64,000 nt of DNA from contig DASTYC010000012.1 of the NCBI GenBank assembly GCA_035765195.1, positions 124,001 to 188,000 on the forward strand, written 5' to 3'. This document shows positions 48,740 through 57,177 of the stretch, piece after piece. Source of the DNA: CALAED01 sp035765195. Lineage in GTDB: Bacteria > Actinomycetota > Actinomycetes > Streptosporangiales > Streptosporangiaceae. The notes below the pieces were generated by a model, which saw only the letters and a program-made list of their open reading frames with translations, ran no database searches and was not told the origin of the DNA. Positions within the stretch are counted from its first letter, which is position 1. Every line of letters begins with the position of its first letter. The position numbers were made by a program, and so were the translations under genes.

Positions 48740-49747
48740 ATGGACTACACGCATCTGGGACGAAGTGGGCTGTCGGTGAGCCGTTTGTGCCTCGGCACGA
48801 TGAACTTCGGTCCCCTGGTCGACGAGGCCGCGTCGCACCGGCTGATGGACACCGCGCTCGAACACGGGCTGAACTTCTTCGACACGGCCAACCGGTACGG
48901 CGGGCCGGCCAGCCCGCCGGGCCAAGTGGCGCGCACGGACGCCGCCCACGTCGGCTGGACCGAGGAGATCATCGGGAACTGGTTCGCCGGAGGCGGCGGC
49001 CGCCGGGAGCGTACGGTGCTGGCCACCAAGGTCTACGGCCCCATGTCGGAGTGGCCCAACGCCGGCGGGCTGTCCGCGCTGAACATCCGGCAGGCGTGCG
49101 ACGCGTCGCTGCGCCGCCTGCGTACCGACTACATCGACCTGTACCAGATGCACCACGTCGACCTGACCACGCCGTGGGACGAGATCTGGGAGGCGATGGA
49201 GGTCCTCCGCCGGCAAGGCAAGATCGTCTATGTGGGGTCGTCCAACCACGCCGGCTGGCACCTGGCCAAGGGCCAGGAGGCGGCGAACCGGCGCGGGTTG
49301 GTGGGCTTGGTCAGCGAGCAGTCGCTGTACAACCTGGCCGAGCGCACGATCGAGCTCGAGGTGCTGCCCGCCTGCCGCGACTACGGCATCGGCCTGATCC
49401 CGTGGAGTCCGCTGCACGGCGGCCTGCTCGGCGGCATCTTGCGCAAGCAGGACCGCAGCCGCAGCGGAGCCGACCGCGCCGCGCGGCTGCTGGAGACGCA
49501 CCGCACGGCCATCGAGGCGTATGAGTCGTTCTGCGACGAACTCGGCGAGCGGCCCGCCGACGTTGCGCTGGCCTGGCTCTTGCACCAAGACGGCGTGACC
49601 GCCCCGATCATCGGGCCGCGCACCGCCGAGCAGTTCACCGGCTCGCTGCGCGCGCTGGAGATCACGCTCGACGCCGGTGCCCTGGACCGGCTCGACAAGA
49701 TCTTCCCCGGCCCGGGCGGCCCGGCGCCGCAGGCGTACGCCTGGTAG
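48740..49747 (+). CDS. Aldo/keto reductase
   Basis: A 335-residue NADPH-dependent oxidoreductase with a TIM-barrel fold. The catalytic tetrad is visible as Asp in NFFDTANRYGG (with Tyr), Lys in VLATKVYGPM and His in YQMHHVDL. C-terminal cofactor-binding residues appear in APIIGPRTAEQFTGSL. Its start, MDYTHLGRSGLSVSRLCLGT, is typical of the AKR11/YajO-like group. Substrate unknown. Two perfect palindromes lie in its promoter region, suggesting tight control. Confidence 0.92.
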   Translation: MDYTHLGRSGLSVSRLCLGTMNFGPLVDEAASHRLMDTALEHGLNFFDTANRYGGPASPPGQVARTDAAHVGWTEEIIGNWFAGGGGRRERTVLATKVYGPMSEWPNAGGLSALNIRQACDASLRRLRTDYIDLYQMHHVDLTTPWDEIWEAMEVLRRQGKIVYVGSSNHAGWHLAKGQEAANRRGLVGLVSEQSLYNLAERTIELEVLPACRDYGIGLIPWSPLHGGLLGGILRKQDRSRSGADRAARLLETHRTAIEAYESFCDELGERPADVALAWLLHQDGVTAPIIGPRTAEQFTGSLRALEITLDAGALDRLDKIFPGPGGPAPQAYAW

Positions 49748-49859
49748 CGCACGCCAACGGCGTGCCGACCGTCCGCGTCCCGGTCGCTCGGTTCTTGATC
49801 GGCACTCGTGATGGGCGCCGCGTGGCGGCGCCCATCCTTCTTTGCTGTACTGATGTGCG

Positions 49860-50216
49860 ATGCCTTCACTGCCCGTCGACGACGAATCCGCGCCGCTGTA
49901 CACGGTCGGTCAGGTGGCCGGCATGCTGCGGGTGCAGCAGGCCTTCCTGCGCCGGCTCGACCAGTACGAGGTGGTCCGGCCGAGCCGCTCCGCCGGCGGT
50001 CAGCGCCGCTACTCGCGCATCGAGATCATGCGGGTGCAGTACGTCATCGAGCTCGTCGACGAGGGCATGACGCTGGCCGCGATCCGGCGGATCCTCGAGC
50101 TCGAACAGCAGGTCGCCAAGCTCGACCGGCAGGTGCGCGAGCTCACGGCGCGGCACCATGCCGACGCCCGGCGCATCGCCGAGCTCGAAGCGCGGCCGCA
50201 CTCTCGCCGCACCTGA
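49860..50216 (+). CDS. MerR-family regulator
   Basis: A 118-residue regulator. The MerR winged helix covers PLYTVGQVAGMLRVQQAFLR, RLDQYEVVRPSRSAGGQRRY and SRIEIMRVQYVIELVDEGMT. A coiled coil follows (LELEQQVAKLDRQVRELTAR) that would mediate dimerisation. No C-terminal Cys or effector domain exists, which is like HspR-type proteins. The ATG has no good ribosome-binding site, so a leaderless message is likely. The following hydrolase gene is 66 bases away on the same strand and could be a target. Confidence 0.9.
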   Translation: MPSLPVDDESAPLYTVGQVAGMLRVQQAFLRRLDQYEVVRPSRSAGGQRRYSRIEIMRVQYVIELVDEGMTLAAIRRILELEQQVAKLDRQVRELTARHHADARRIAELEARPHSRRT

Positions 50217-50282
50217 ACGTTCGGCAAGGGTCAGCGGCCGTTACGCTGCCCGCTATATCCCCTGCTGAGGAGGTCCGTGGGC

Positions 50283-51107
50283 ATGGAGACCGGGGTGAAG
50301 CGGATCAACGGCATCCGGATGTACTACCGCCTTGCCGGGGACGGGCCGCTGATCGTGCTGCTGCACGGCTGGCCGCAGACCGGCCACTGCTGGCGGCACC
50401 TCATCGGACCGCTCGGCGAGACGCACACGGTGCTCGCCCCCGACCTGCGAGGCTACGGGCGCAGCGACAAGCCTGCCGGCGGTTACGACAAGCGCACCAT
50501 GGCGGCCGACCTGCACGAGCTTGTGCACGCGCTGGGGTTCGCGAGCGCCACGGTCATCGGCCACGACCGCGGGGCCAGGGTGGCGCACCGCTGGGCGCTC
50601 GACCACCCCGCGGATGTGGACAGGCTGATCCTCCTCGACATCATCCCGACCCGCGAGATGTGGCGGCGCATGGACGCCGACCTGGCGACGCGCACGTGGC
50701 ACTGGCTGTTCCACCTGCAGCCCGACATACCCGAGCTGCTCGACCCGGCCGCCTATGTCCGCCTCATGATCGACCGCTGGTCGCACGTGCCGCTGCCGGA
50801 GGAGGACATCGCCGAGTACGTCCGGGCGTTCCAGGCGCCGGGCGCGATGCGGGCCGGGTTGGCGGACTACCGGGCGTCCTTCCCCGACGACGCGGCGGCC
50901 GACGACGCCGACTACGGGCGCAAGCTGACCATGCCGGTCCACCTGCTCTGGGGAGCGCACAGCTTCCTGCGCTCCCTCGACCCTGTCGGCATCTGGAAGG
51001 ACTACGCCGAGAACGTCTCCGGCGCGGTCGTCGCCGACTGCGGTCACTTCCTCGCCGAGGAACGCCCCGGGGAGGTCCTGGCGGCGCTCACTCCGCACCT
51101 GCGCTGA
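50283..51107 (+). CDS. Alpha/beta hydrolase (epoxide hydrolase/haloacetate dehalogenase-like)
   Basis: A 274-residue alpha/beta-fold enzyme. The oxyanion-hole motif is LLHGWPQTGHCW. DLRGYGRSDKP follows, and the nucleophile elbow is GHDRGARVAHRWA, with Asp rather than Ser, as in epoxide hydrolases and haloalkane/haloacetate dehalogenases. The catalytic His is in ADCGHFLAEERP. The substrate depends on lid residues that I cannot assign. ATG 50283 is nine bases from GAGGAGG; GTG 50277 is also possible. It converges with the acyl-CoA dehydrogenase across a hairpin-rich gap. Confidence 0.9.
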   Translation: METGVKRINGIRMYYRLAGDGPLIVLLHGWPQTGHCWRHLIGPLGETHTVLAPDLRGYGRSDKPAGGYDKRTMAADLHELVHALGFASATVIGHDRGARVAHRWALDHPADVDRLILLDIIPTREMWRRMDADLATRTWHWLFHLQPDIPELLDPAAYVRLMIDRWSHVPLPEEDIAEYVRAFQAPGAMRAGLADYRASFPDDAAADDADYGRKLTMPVHLLWGAHSFLRSLDPVGIWKDYAENVSGAVVADCGHFLAEERPGEVLAALTPHLR

Positions 51108-51149
51108 GGCGGCCGTCGCCGGGTGCCCGTCGCCCAGGTGCCCGGGTGC

Positions 51150-51199
51150 CCGTCGCCGGGTGGGCCGTCGGGGGGTGGCGGCTCACCCGGCGGCGACGG
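51150..51199. terminator. Hairpin ending at the acyl-CoA dehydrogenase stop
   Basis: CCGTCGCCGGGTG (51150-51162) can pair with CACCCGGCGGCGACGG (51184-51199), with a three-base bulge. The 42 bases just before hold GTGCCCGTCGCC direct repeats. It lies between convergent hydrolase and acyl-CoA dehydrogenase genes, so it likely serves as their terminator. Confidence 0.6.
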
Positions 51200-53104
51200 C
51201 TACTTGATGGTGCGGTGGACGTTGTCGTGCTTGGACGGGCCGGGCTCGGCGGCGGCGATCCACGGGCCCGGGATCGACGCGTCGATGACGCCCTCCTCCT
51301 GCCAGGTGAACTCGCCCGCCAGCACCTTCTTGGCCAGCTGGGAGTCGAGTGCGTCGGTGTTGCTCCACAGCCGGTCGAACAGCTCGTCCACGCGCAGCCG
51401 CGCCTGGCGGCAGAACGCGTCGGCCAGCACGATCGCCGACTTGCCGCGCTCGGTCTCGGCGGCGTCCATCTGGGCGCGTACGCACACCGCGCTGATGGCG
51501 AACAGCTCGGCGCCGATGTCGACCATGCGGCCGAGGAAGCCCTGCTTGCGCTCGAGCTTGGCCTGCCACCGCCCGGAGGCGTAGAAGATCGACCTGGCCA
51601 GCTTGCGCGCCGACCGCTCGACGAAGCGCAGGTGCGTCGCGAGGGGGCCGAACTCGCCGTACGCGCCGGGGCGCTGGCCGTTGCCCATCACGAGCGTCGG
51701 CAGCCACTTGGCGTAGAACCCGCCGGCCTTGGCGGCGGCGCGCGCCTTGGTGCCGGTCGTCGCCTCCGGGTCGATGATGTCGCCCGCCACCGACAGGTGC
51801 GCGTCGACGGCCTCCCGCGCGATGAGCAGGTGCATGATCTCCGTCGAGCCCTCGAAGATGCGGTTGATCCGCAGGTCGCGGTACATCTGCTCGACCGGCA
51901 CGCCGCGCTCGCCCCGCGCGGCGAGCGACTCGGCCGTCTCGAAGCCGCGGCCGCCGCGCACCTGTACGAGCTCGTCGGCGATCCGGCAGGCCATCTCCGA
52001 GGCGTACAGCTTGGCCAGCGCCGCCTCGATCCTGATGTCGTTGCGCTCGTCGTCGGCGAGCTGGCTGGACAGGTCGAGCATCGCCTCCAGGGCGTAGGAG
52101 GTGGCGGCGATGAACGCCACCTTCTTGCCGACCGCCTCGTGCCGTCCCACCGGGCGGCCCCACTGCTCGCGTTCCCGCGACCACTCGCGGGCGATCTTGG
52201 TGGCCCACTTGCCCGCCGCCGCGCAGGTCGCGGGCAGCGACAGCCGCCCCGTGTTCAGCGTGGTCAGCGCGATCTTCAGCCCCTGGCCCTCGCGGCCGAT
52301 CAAGTTGGCGGCCGGGACCCGTACGTCGTGGAACCGGGTGACGCCGTTCTCGATGCCGCGCAGCCCCATGAAGGCGTTGCGGTTCTCGACTGTGACGCCC
52401 TCGGCCGTGCCCTCGACGACGAACGCGGAGATCCCGCCGCGATGCCCCTCCGACTCCGGCACCCTGGCCATGACCACCAGCAGGTCGGCGACCACGCCGT
52501 TGGTCGTCCACAGCTTGACGCCGTTCAGGACGTACGAATCCCCGTCGGGCACCGCGGTCGTGCTGAGCCGTGCCGGGTCGGACCCGACGTCCGGCTCGGT
52601 GAGCAGGAACGCGCTGATCTCGTTCACGCAGCGCGGCAGGAACGCGCGCTTTTGCTCGTCCGTGCCGAAGAGCTTGATGGGCTGGGGCACCCCGATCGAC
52701 TGATGCGCGGAGAGCATGGCGCCGACGGACGGGTTGGCGGATGAGACGATCATCAGCGCCCGGTTGTAGTAGACCTGGGTGAGGCCGAGCCCGCCGTACT
52801 CCTCCGGGATCTTCATGCCGAAGGCGCCGAGCTCCTTGAGGCCCGTGACGATCTCATCGGGGATGCGGGATTCGCGCTCGATCCGCAACGAGTCGATCTT
52901 GGATTCGCAAAATTCCCGTAGCCGCACAAGGAACTTCTCGCCCTTGCTGCTGGTCTCCTCCGGCAGCGTCGGGTGGGGATGAATCAGGTCCAAACGGAAG
53001 TCGCCCAAGAAGAGCTGCTTACCGAAGCTCGGCAGCCGCCATTCGGTCTCGCGGGCCTCCTCGGCGACCTTGCGGGCGGTGCGTTCATCGACCGGTCGGC
53101 TCAT
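51200..53104 (-). CDS. Long acyl-CoA dehydrogenase
   Basis: A 634-residue FAD enzyme, longer than the about 380-residue norm, with a C-terminal extension of about 180 residues (AKLERKQGFLGRMVDIGAEL, DELFDRLWSNTDALDSQLA) like the very-long-chain/ACAD9 class. FAD and substrate signatures include AFLLTEPDVGSDPARLST, TNGVVADLLVVMARV and EQMYRDLRINRIFEGSTEIM, the last holding the probable catalytic Glu. It would oxidise acyl-CoA to enoyl-CoA and pass electrons to ETF. GGGGAG precedes ATG 53104. Confidence 0.93.
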   Translation of the reverse strand: MSRPVDERTARKVAEEARETEWRLPSFGKQLFLGDFRLDLIHPHPTLPEETSSKGEKFLVRLREFCESKIDSLRIERESRIPDEIVTGLKELGAFGMKIPEEYGGLGLTQVYYNRALMIVSSANPSVGAMLSAHQSIGVPQPIKLFGTDEQKRAFLPRCVNEISAFLLTEPDVGSDPARLSTTAVPDGDSYVLNGVKLWTTNGVVADLLVVMARVPESEGHRGGISAFVVEGTAEGVTVENRNAFMGLRGIENGVTRFHDVRVPAANLIGREGQGLKIALTTLNTGRLSLPATCAAAGKWATKIAREWSREREQWGRPVGRHEAVGKKVAFIAATSYALEAMLDLSSQLADDERNDIRIEAALAKLYASEMACRIADELVQVRGGRGFETAESLAARGERGVPVEQMYRDLRINRIFEGSTEIMHLLIAREAVDAHLSVAGDIIDPEATTGTKARAAAKAGGFYAKWLPTLVMGNGQRPGAYGEFGPLATHLRFVERSARKLARSIFYASGRWQAKLERKQGFLGRMVDIGAELFAISAVCVRAQMDAAETERGKSAIVLADAFCRQARLRVDELFDRLWSNTDALDSQLAKKVLAGEFTWQEEGVIDASIPGPWIAAAEPGPSKHDNVHRTIK

Positions 53105-53143
53105 GAGTGCTCCCCTCGTAATTCTTCCCTGCGAAGTTACTCC

Positions 53144-54574
53144 TCAGTTGTACCCATGGGTAGGGGGCAGCTCCACCCTGACGGTGGTGCCCGCGCCGGG
53201 GGCCGAGCTGAGCGTGGCGCGCCCGCCGTGCGCGGCGGCGATGGCCGCCACGATGGACAGGCCGAGGCCGGCTCCGCCGCGCGAGGTGCGGCCGGCCCGG
53301 TGGAAGCGGTCGAACGCGCGGGCGGCGTCCGCCTCGCTCATGCCGGGCCCGTCGTCCGCCACCTCGATGAAGACACCGCCCGGCGAGCTGCCCAGCCGTA
53401 CCACCGCGCCGCCGGCGGTGTGCGCGGTCACGTTGGCGAGCAGGTTGGCCAGCACCTGCCGGATGCGCGCCTCGTCGGCGACCGCGGGCAGCGAGTCCGG
53501 CGCGTCGAGGTCGAAGGCGCGACCGGGCGCCGCGACGGAGGCGTCGGCCACCGCGTCGCGCGCCAGCTCGGTCAGATCCACGGGGGCCAGCTCGAGCGAC
53601 GAGCCCCGGTCGAGCCTTGCCAGCTCGAGCAGGTCGCCGACCAGCAGGCTCATCCGGCCGGCCTCCTCCTCGATCCGCCGCATGGCGTCGGGCAGGTCGT
53701 CGAGCGCGCCCTGCCGGTACAGCTCGGCGTACCCCTTGATCGTCGTCAGCGGCGTGCGCAGCTCGTGCGAGGCGTCGGCCGCGAAGTCGCGGACCCGCGC
53801 CTCGGACCGGGTCCGCGCGAGGAACGCCTCGGCGATCCGGTCGAGCATCACGTTGATCGCCGCGGCGAGGCGGCCGACCTCCGTACGCGAGTCGCCGCCC
53901 GGCATCCGCGCTCGCAGGTCGCCGCCGGTCGCGATGCCGTGCGCCGTCGAGGCCATCCGGTCGAGGGGGGCGAGGCCGCGCCCGATGAGCCGCCGGCCCA
54001 GCAGCGTGAGCAGGCCGATCAGCACCCCGCCGGTGACGAGCTCGGCGGCGATCAGTCGCCGGACGGCGCCGTTGATCTCGGCCAGCGGCGTGGCCACGAC
54101 CACGATGTTTCCCCCGGCCGCGCGGATGCCGCCGGGCCGGGCGATGGCGCGCAGCCCGCCGCCGAGTGAGAACGGCTCGCCGCTTGCCGCACGGGCCCGC
54201 AGATCGGGCAGCCCGAGCGCCCGCACCCGTTCGATCGCCTTCGCGGGGTCGGGGTCGAGGCCAGAGCCGGAGCCGGAGCCGGGGCCGGGACGGGAGCCAG
54301 GACCGAGCCTGGAGTCGCGGTCGGCGGTGGGCGTGCGGATCGCGCCGGCCGGAGTGACCGTGAGGATGACGTACCGCGCGGGCGCCACGCCCTGCGCCGG
54401 CAGCCCGGGCTGCAGCAGCCGCACGACCGCCCGGTCCCGCGCCGCGCGCAGCTGCGCGTCGACCCGGTGCATGAGATAGGAATGCAGCACCAGCGCGCTG
54501 ACCAGGCCCATCACCAGCAGGCCCAGCCCCGTGACCGCGAGGAGCCCGGTCATGAGGCGGGCGTTGAGGGTCAC
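53144..54574 (-). CDS. Sensor histidine kinase
   Basis: A 476-residue two-component kinase. TM1 is LLAVTGLGLLVMGLVSALVL. An extracytoplasmic region of about 130 residues follows, with a Gly/Pro/Ser repeat (PGSRPGPGSGSGSG). TM2 is LVTGGVLIGLLTLLG. A HAMP domain precedes the HisKA box FAADASHELRTPLTTIKGYA, and the HATPase has VLANLLANVTAHT (N), VADDGPGM (G1) and GGAGLGLSIVAAI (G2). GTG 54574 overlaps the response-regulator stop by four bases. It is part of a three-gene operon with a membrane-anchored DUF5666-like protein. The signal is unknown. Confidence 0.95.
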   Translation of the reverse strand: MTLNARLMTGLLAVTGLGLLVMGLVSALVLHSYLMHRVDAQLRAARDRAVVRLLQPGLPAQGVAPARYVILTVTPAGAIRTPTADRDSRLGPGSRPGPGSGSGSGLDPDPAKAIERVRALGLPDLRARAASGEPFSLGGGLRAIARPGGIRAAGGNIVVVATPLAEINGAVRRLIAAELVTGGVLIGLLTLLGRRLIGRGLAPLDRMASTAHGIATGGDLRARMPGGDSRTEVGRLAAAINVMLDRIAEAFLARTRSEARVRDFAADASHELRTPLTTIKGYAELYRQGALDDLPDAMRRIEEEAGRMSLLVGDLLELARLDRGSSLELAPVDLTELARDAVADASVAAPGRAFDLDAPDSLPAVADEARIRQVLANLLANVTAHTAGGAVVRLGSSPGGVFIEVADDGPGMSEADAARAFDRFHRAGRTSRGGAGLGLSIVAAIAAAHGGRATLSSAPGAGTTVRVELPPTHGYN

Positions 54575-55311
54575 GAGGGCGGCCGCAGCGTGTACCCGAC
54601 GCCGCGTTGGGTGTGGATGAGCGGCGGGCCGAGCGGATCCAGCTTGCGCCGCAGATAGCTGATGTAGGTCTCGACGACCTGGGAGCTGCCGGAATGCGCC
54701 CAGCCCCAGACGTTGTCGAGCAACTGGTCGCGGGACAGCACCCGCCCGGCGTTGCGCATCAGGTACGCGAGCAGCCGGAACTCCGTCGGCGACAGCTCGA
54801 CGTCGGTGCCCCCGCGCCGGACCGTCCAGCCGCTCTCGTCCAGTTCGAGGTCGGCGATCCGCAGCACCTCGTCGGGGGCGGCTCCGGCGCCGGACCCGGC
54901 CGCCCCGCCCCCGGCCCCGCCGGCCCCGCCGGCGGCGGACGTGGCACGGCGCAGGACCGCGCGCACCCGGGCGACCAGGGCGTCGATCGAGAACGGCTTG
55001 GTCACGTAGTCGTCCCCGCCCAGCGTGAGCCCGGTCACCGTGTCGGAGGGCGTGTCCCGGGCGGTCAGGAAGATCACCGGGACGTCGTGGCCGTCCGCAC
55101 GCAGCCGGCGGCACACCTCGAAGCCGTCCACGTCCGGGAGCATGACGTCGAGGACGATCAGGTCGGGGCGCTCGCTCCGCACGCCGCGCATCGCCTCTTC
55201 GCCCGTCGCGGCGGTCACGGGGGAGAAGCCGTGAAAGCGCAGCGCGACCGCGACCAGGTCGCGGATGTTGGGCTCGTCGTCGACGACGAGGACGCGCTGC
55301 GCTTGGGTCAC
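54571..55311 (-). CDS. OmpR-family response regulator
   Basis: A 246-residue regulator. The receiver has RVLVVDDEPNIRDLV, the phospho-acceptor Asp in LIVLDVMLPDVDGFEVC, Thr in FLTARD and Lys in VTKPFSIDALV. A long Ala/Gly-rich linker (SAAGGAGGAGGGAAGSGAG) leads to the winged-helix DNA-binding domain (LSPTEFRLLAYLMRNAGRVL, VETYISYLRRKLDPLG). GTG 55311 starts it, seven bases after the preceding stop. The histidine kinase gene overlaps its end. Targets are unknown; the upstream membrane protein gene is likely one. Confidence 0.95.
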   Translation of the reverse strand: MTQAQRVLVVDDEPNIRDLVAVALRFHGFSPVTAATGEEAMRGVRSERPDLIVLDVMLPDVDGFEVCRRLRADGHDVPVIFLTARDTPSDTVTGLTLGGDDYVTKPFSIDALVARVRAVLRRATSAAGGAGGAGGGAAGSGAGAAPDEVLRIADLELDESGWTVRRGGTDVELSPTEFRLLAYLMRNAGRVLSRDQLLDNVWGWAHSGSSQVVETYISYLRRKLDPLGPPLIHTQRGVGYTLRPPS

Positions 55312-55318
55312 GTGCTCA

Positions 55319-55954
55319 TCATCGCGCCTTGGGGACAACGGCGGCACGTGCGGTACGGGTGGAACCGGCGACCGTGCCGATCACGAAGATCCGGTCGTTC
55401 GCGGCCAGCTGGGAGGCCGAGGCCTTGTCGCCGTGCCTGCGGACCCTGGTGTCGGCGCCGGTGACCCATTGCCAGGTCGCGCCGTCGGCGCTGCGGACGG
55501 TCACCTTGCCGCCCGACACCGCGGTGACCTGCCCGCGCTGCCAGGCCACCTCGGTGAACCCGCCGTCCTTGACCCGTACGGTCGCGGTGCCGTGCACGCC
55601 GCGGAGGAATTGCCTGGCCCGCAGCGGGTGCCGGGCGAGCCGAGGGTGCCGGTCGCCGGGAGCCGCGGTGGCCTCTGGGGCGGCCGAGCCGGGTTGGTCG
55701 GACCCGCCGGCCAGGTCCGGCTCGTCGGCCGCGGCGAGGGCGGCGTCGAGGAACGACCCATCGGTCATCGTGAGCGCGTCGTCCCTCGCCGGGCCGGCCA
55801 CGTCGGTCGCCCCGGTCGCCCCGGAAGCCCCGGACGCCGCGGACGAGGACGAGAGCGAGTCCGACGACGAGCCCATGAGGTAGCCGCCGGTGCCGATCAC
55901 GGCGACGGCGGCGACCCCGCAGATACCGGTCACGAGCTTGCTGTTCAGGTTCAT
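55319..55954 (-). CDS. Membrane-anchored or secreted DUF5666-like protein, first gene of the two-component operon
   Basis: A 211-residue protein starting MNLNSKLVTGICGVAAVAVI-GTGGYLM, one N-terminal span or signal anchor. A Ser/Ala/Gly-rich stretch (SDSLSSSSAASGASGATG) follows. The C-terminal about 90 residues (GTATVRVKDGGFTEVAWQRG, VTAVSGGKVTVRSADGATW, LAANDRIFVIGTV) form an OB-like beta domain of the DUF5666 kind. It precedes the response regulator by seven bases. Such placement suggests an accessory or sensed component of the system. Function unknown. Confidence 0.78.
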   Translation of the reverse strand: MNLNSKLVTGICGVAAVAVIGTGGYLMGSSSDSLSSSSAASGASGATGATDVAGPARDDALTMTDGSFLDAALAAADEPDLAGGSDQPGSAAPEATAAPGDRHPRLARHPLRARQFLRGVHGTATVRVKDGGFTEVAWQRGQVTAVSGGKVTVRSADGATWQWVTGADTRVRRHGDKASASQLAANDRIFVIGTVAGSTRTARAAVVPKAR

Positions 55955-56106
55955 GAGGCCAGCCAACCAATCCTGTCTGGGAGTGGTTGGCCATGATTTC
56001 TGAGAGTTTCCGGGGAATGACCCGGTAAGCGGCTGAGAACGACGCAATGCGGCAAGTATTGTCAAAGGACTTGACCGCGTGGGTGGAGAAGGGTTCGCTG
56101 TGCGTG

Positions 56107-56865
56107 ATGGATGAGACACGCAGACCGACTTTGATCTCCTCGGTGCAGCGCGCCCTACATCTGGTCGAAGCTGTGGCGTCGCATCCCAACGGCGCGCCGG
56201 CCAAGCAGCTTGCCCGCGAGACGCGGCTTCCGCTGGCCACGTGCTACCACCTGCTGCGCACCCTGGCGCACGAGGGCTACGTCAGCAAGCTGTCCGACGG
56301 GGTGTGGATACTCGGCGACCGGTTCGAGGCATTGCGCAGCCAGGGCCGTACCCAGGCGCTGCTCGCGCGGATCCGCCCGACGATGATCGCGCTGCGTGAC
56401 GAGCTCAACGCGGCCGCCTACTTCGGGCTGTTCGAGGACGATGAGATCCGCATCATCGACATCGCCGACGGGCCGCGCACGCCGCGCGTCGATCTGTGGG
56501 TCGGCTTCGACGAGGCCGCGCACGCCACCGCCATCGGCAAGTGCGTGCTCGGGCAGCTCGACCAGGACGCCAGGCGCGATTACCTGTCCCGGCATCCGCT
56601 GGTCGACCTCACCCCCAACACGGTGACCGAGCTGAGCGAACTGCTGCGGCGGCTGGAGAAGACGACCGAGCTGTCCCTCGACCGCGAGGAGTACGCCATC
56701 GGCACCGCGTGCGCCGCGGTGCCGGTGAGCGCCGCCGACGGCAACGTGGTGGGCGCGCTCGCGGTGTCCTGCAGGTCCTCGCGGTTGCCCAAGATCGAGG
56801 CGTCCGTCGACCGGCTCCGGCGATCGGCGGCCCGCATCACCCGTACGCTGTCGCTCACCATCTGA
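56107..56865 (+). CDS. IclR-family transcriptional regulator
   Basis: A 252-residue regulator. The N-terminal winged helix has ISSVQRALHLVEAVASHPNG, APAKQLARETRLPLATCYHL and LRTLAHEGYVSKL. The effector-binding domain has AYFGLFEDDEIRIIDIADG, HATAIGKCVLGQL and LDREEYAIGTACAAVPV. The start is ATG 56107; the frame is open to 56047, and a purine-rich GGAGAAGGG lies upstream at about 20 bases. The effector and target are unknown. The stop is followed by a small GGTCC-ttgt-GGACC hairpin (56872-56885). Confidence 0.92.
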   Translation: MDETRRPTLISSVQRALHLVEAVASHPNGAPAKQLARETRLPLATCYHLLRTLAHEGYVSKLSDGVWILGDRFEALRSQGRTQALLARIRPTMIALRDELNAAAYFGLFEDDEIRIIDIADGPRTPRVDLWVGFDEAAHATAIGKCVLGQLDQDARRDYLSRHPLVDLTPNTVTELSELLRRLEKTTELSLDREEYAIGTACAAVPVSAADGNVVGALAVSCRSSRLPKIEASVDRLRRSAARITRTLSLTI

Positions 56866-56922
56866 AATACCGGTCCTTGTGGACCAACCCCTTTGCCCCA
56901 AACCATATTCACAGAGCGTTTA

Positions 56923-56950
56923 TTGTTGTTTCGTCGTCAGTTGCTACGCT
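56923..56950 (+). promoter_or_regulatory. Candidate sigma-70-type promoter before the structured leader
   Basis: TTGTTG (56923-56928) and TACGCT (56945-56950) are separated by 16 bases in a locally A+T-rich region. Transcription from here would start near 56957 and give a leader of about 220 bases before the methyltransferase ATG. Confidence 0.45.
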
Positions 56951-56987
56951 TTGCCGTGGTGACGACGAGCCTGTGATTGGAAACAAC

Positions 56988-57089
56988 CGATAGCTCCCCG
57001 CCCCGACCCCGCGGCCCGACCTCGATGAGTCTCATGGCCACGGCTATCGAAGGGTTCGGCCTCCCGGCCGCTGCGGGTTCGGGGCGGGG
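56988..57089 (+). ncRNA. Structured leader region, candidate cis-regulatory RNA
   Basis: Two helices cross in order. CGATAGC (56988-56994) pairs with GCTATCG (57043-57049), and CCCCGCCCCGA (56996-57006) pairs with TCGGGGCGGGG (57079-57089). They would form a pseudoknot or alternate structures. Between them ATGAG-t-CTCAT (57025-57035) is a further palindrome. The 312 bases between IclR and the methyltransferase contain no gene. No riboswitch class I know matches, so this is a candidate only. Confidence 0.4.
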
Positions 57090-57177
57090 TCATTCGGTGA
57101 TCCTCAGGCGTCGCTCGCGGATATGTGGATACACTGACCGCCCTGCAGCACGCACATACACCAGCGATCGGGATCGC

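Noticed and set aside
46628..53104. Biosynthetic gene cluster or single beta-oxidation operon
   Set aside because: Thiolase, hydratase and acyl-CoA dehydrogenase are present, but genes alternate in strand and function, promoters intervene, and there is no scaffold-forming enzyme.
53149..53160. TACCCATGGGTA perfect palindrome as an operator
   Set aside because: It lies inside the last codons of the histidine kinase gene and follows from its codons. No promoter for a downstream gene is there.
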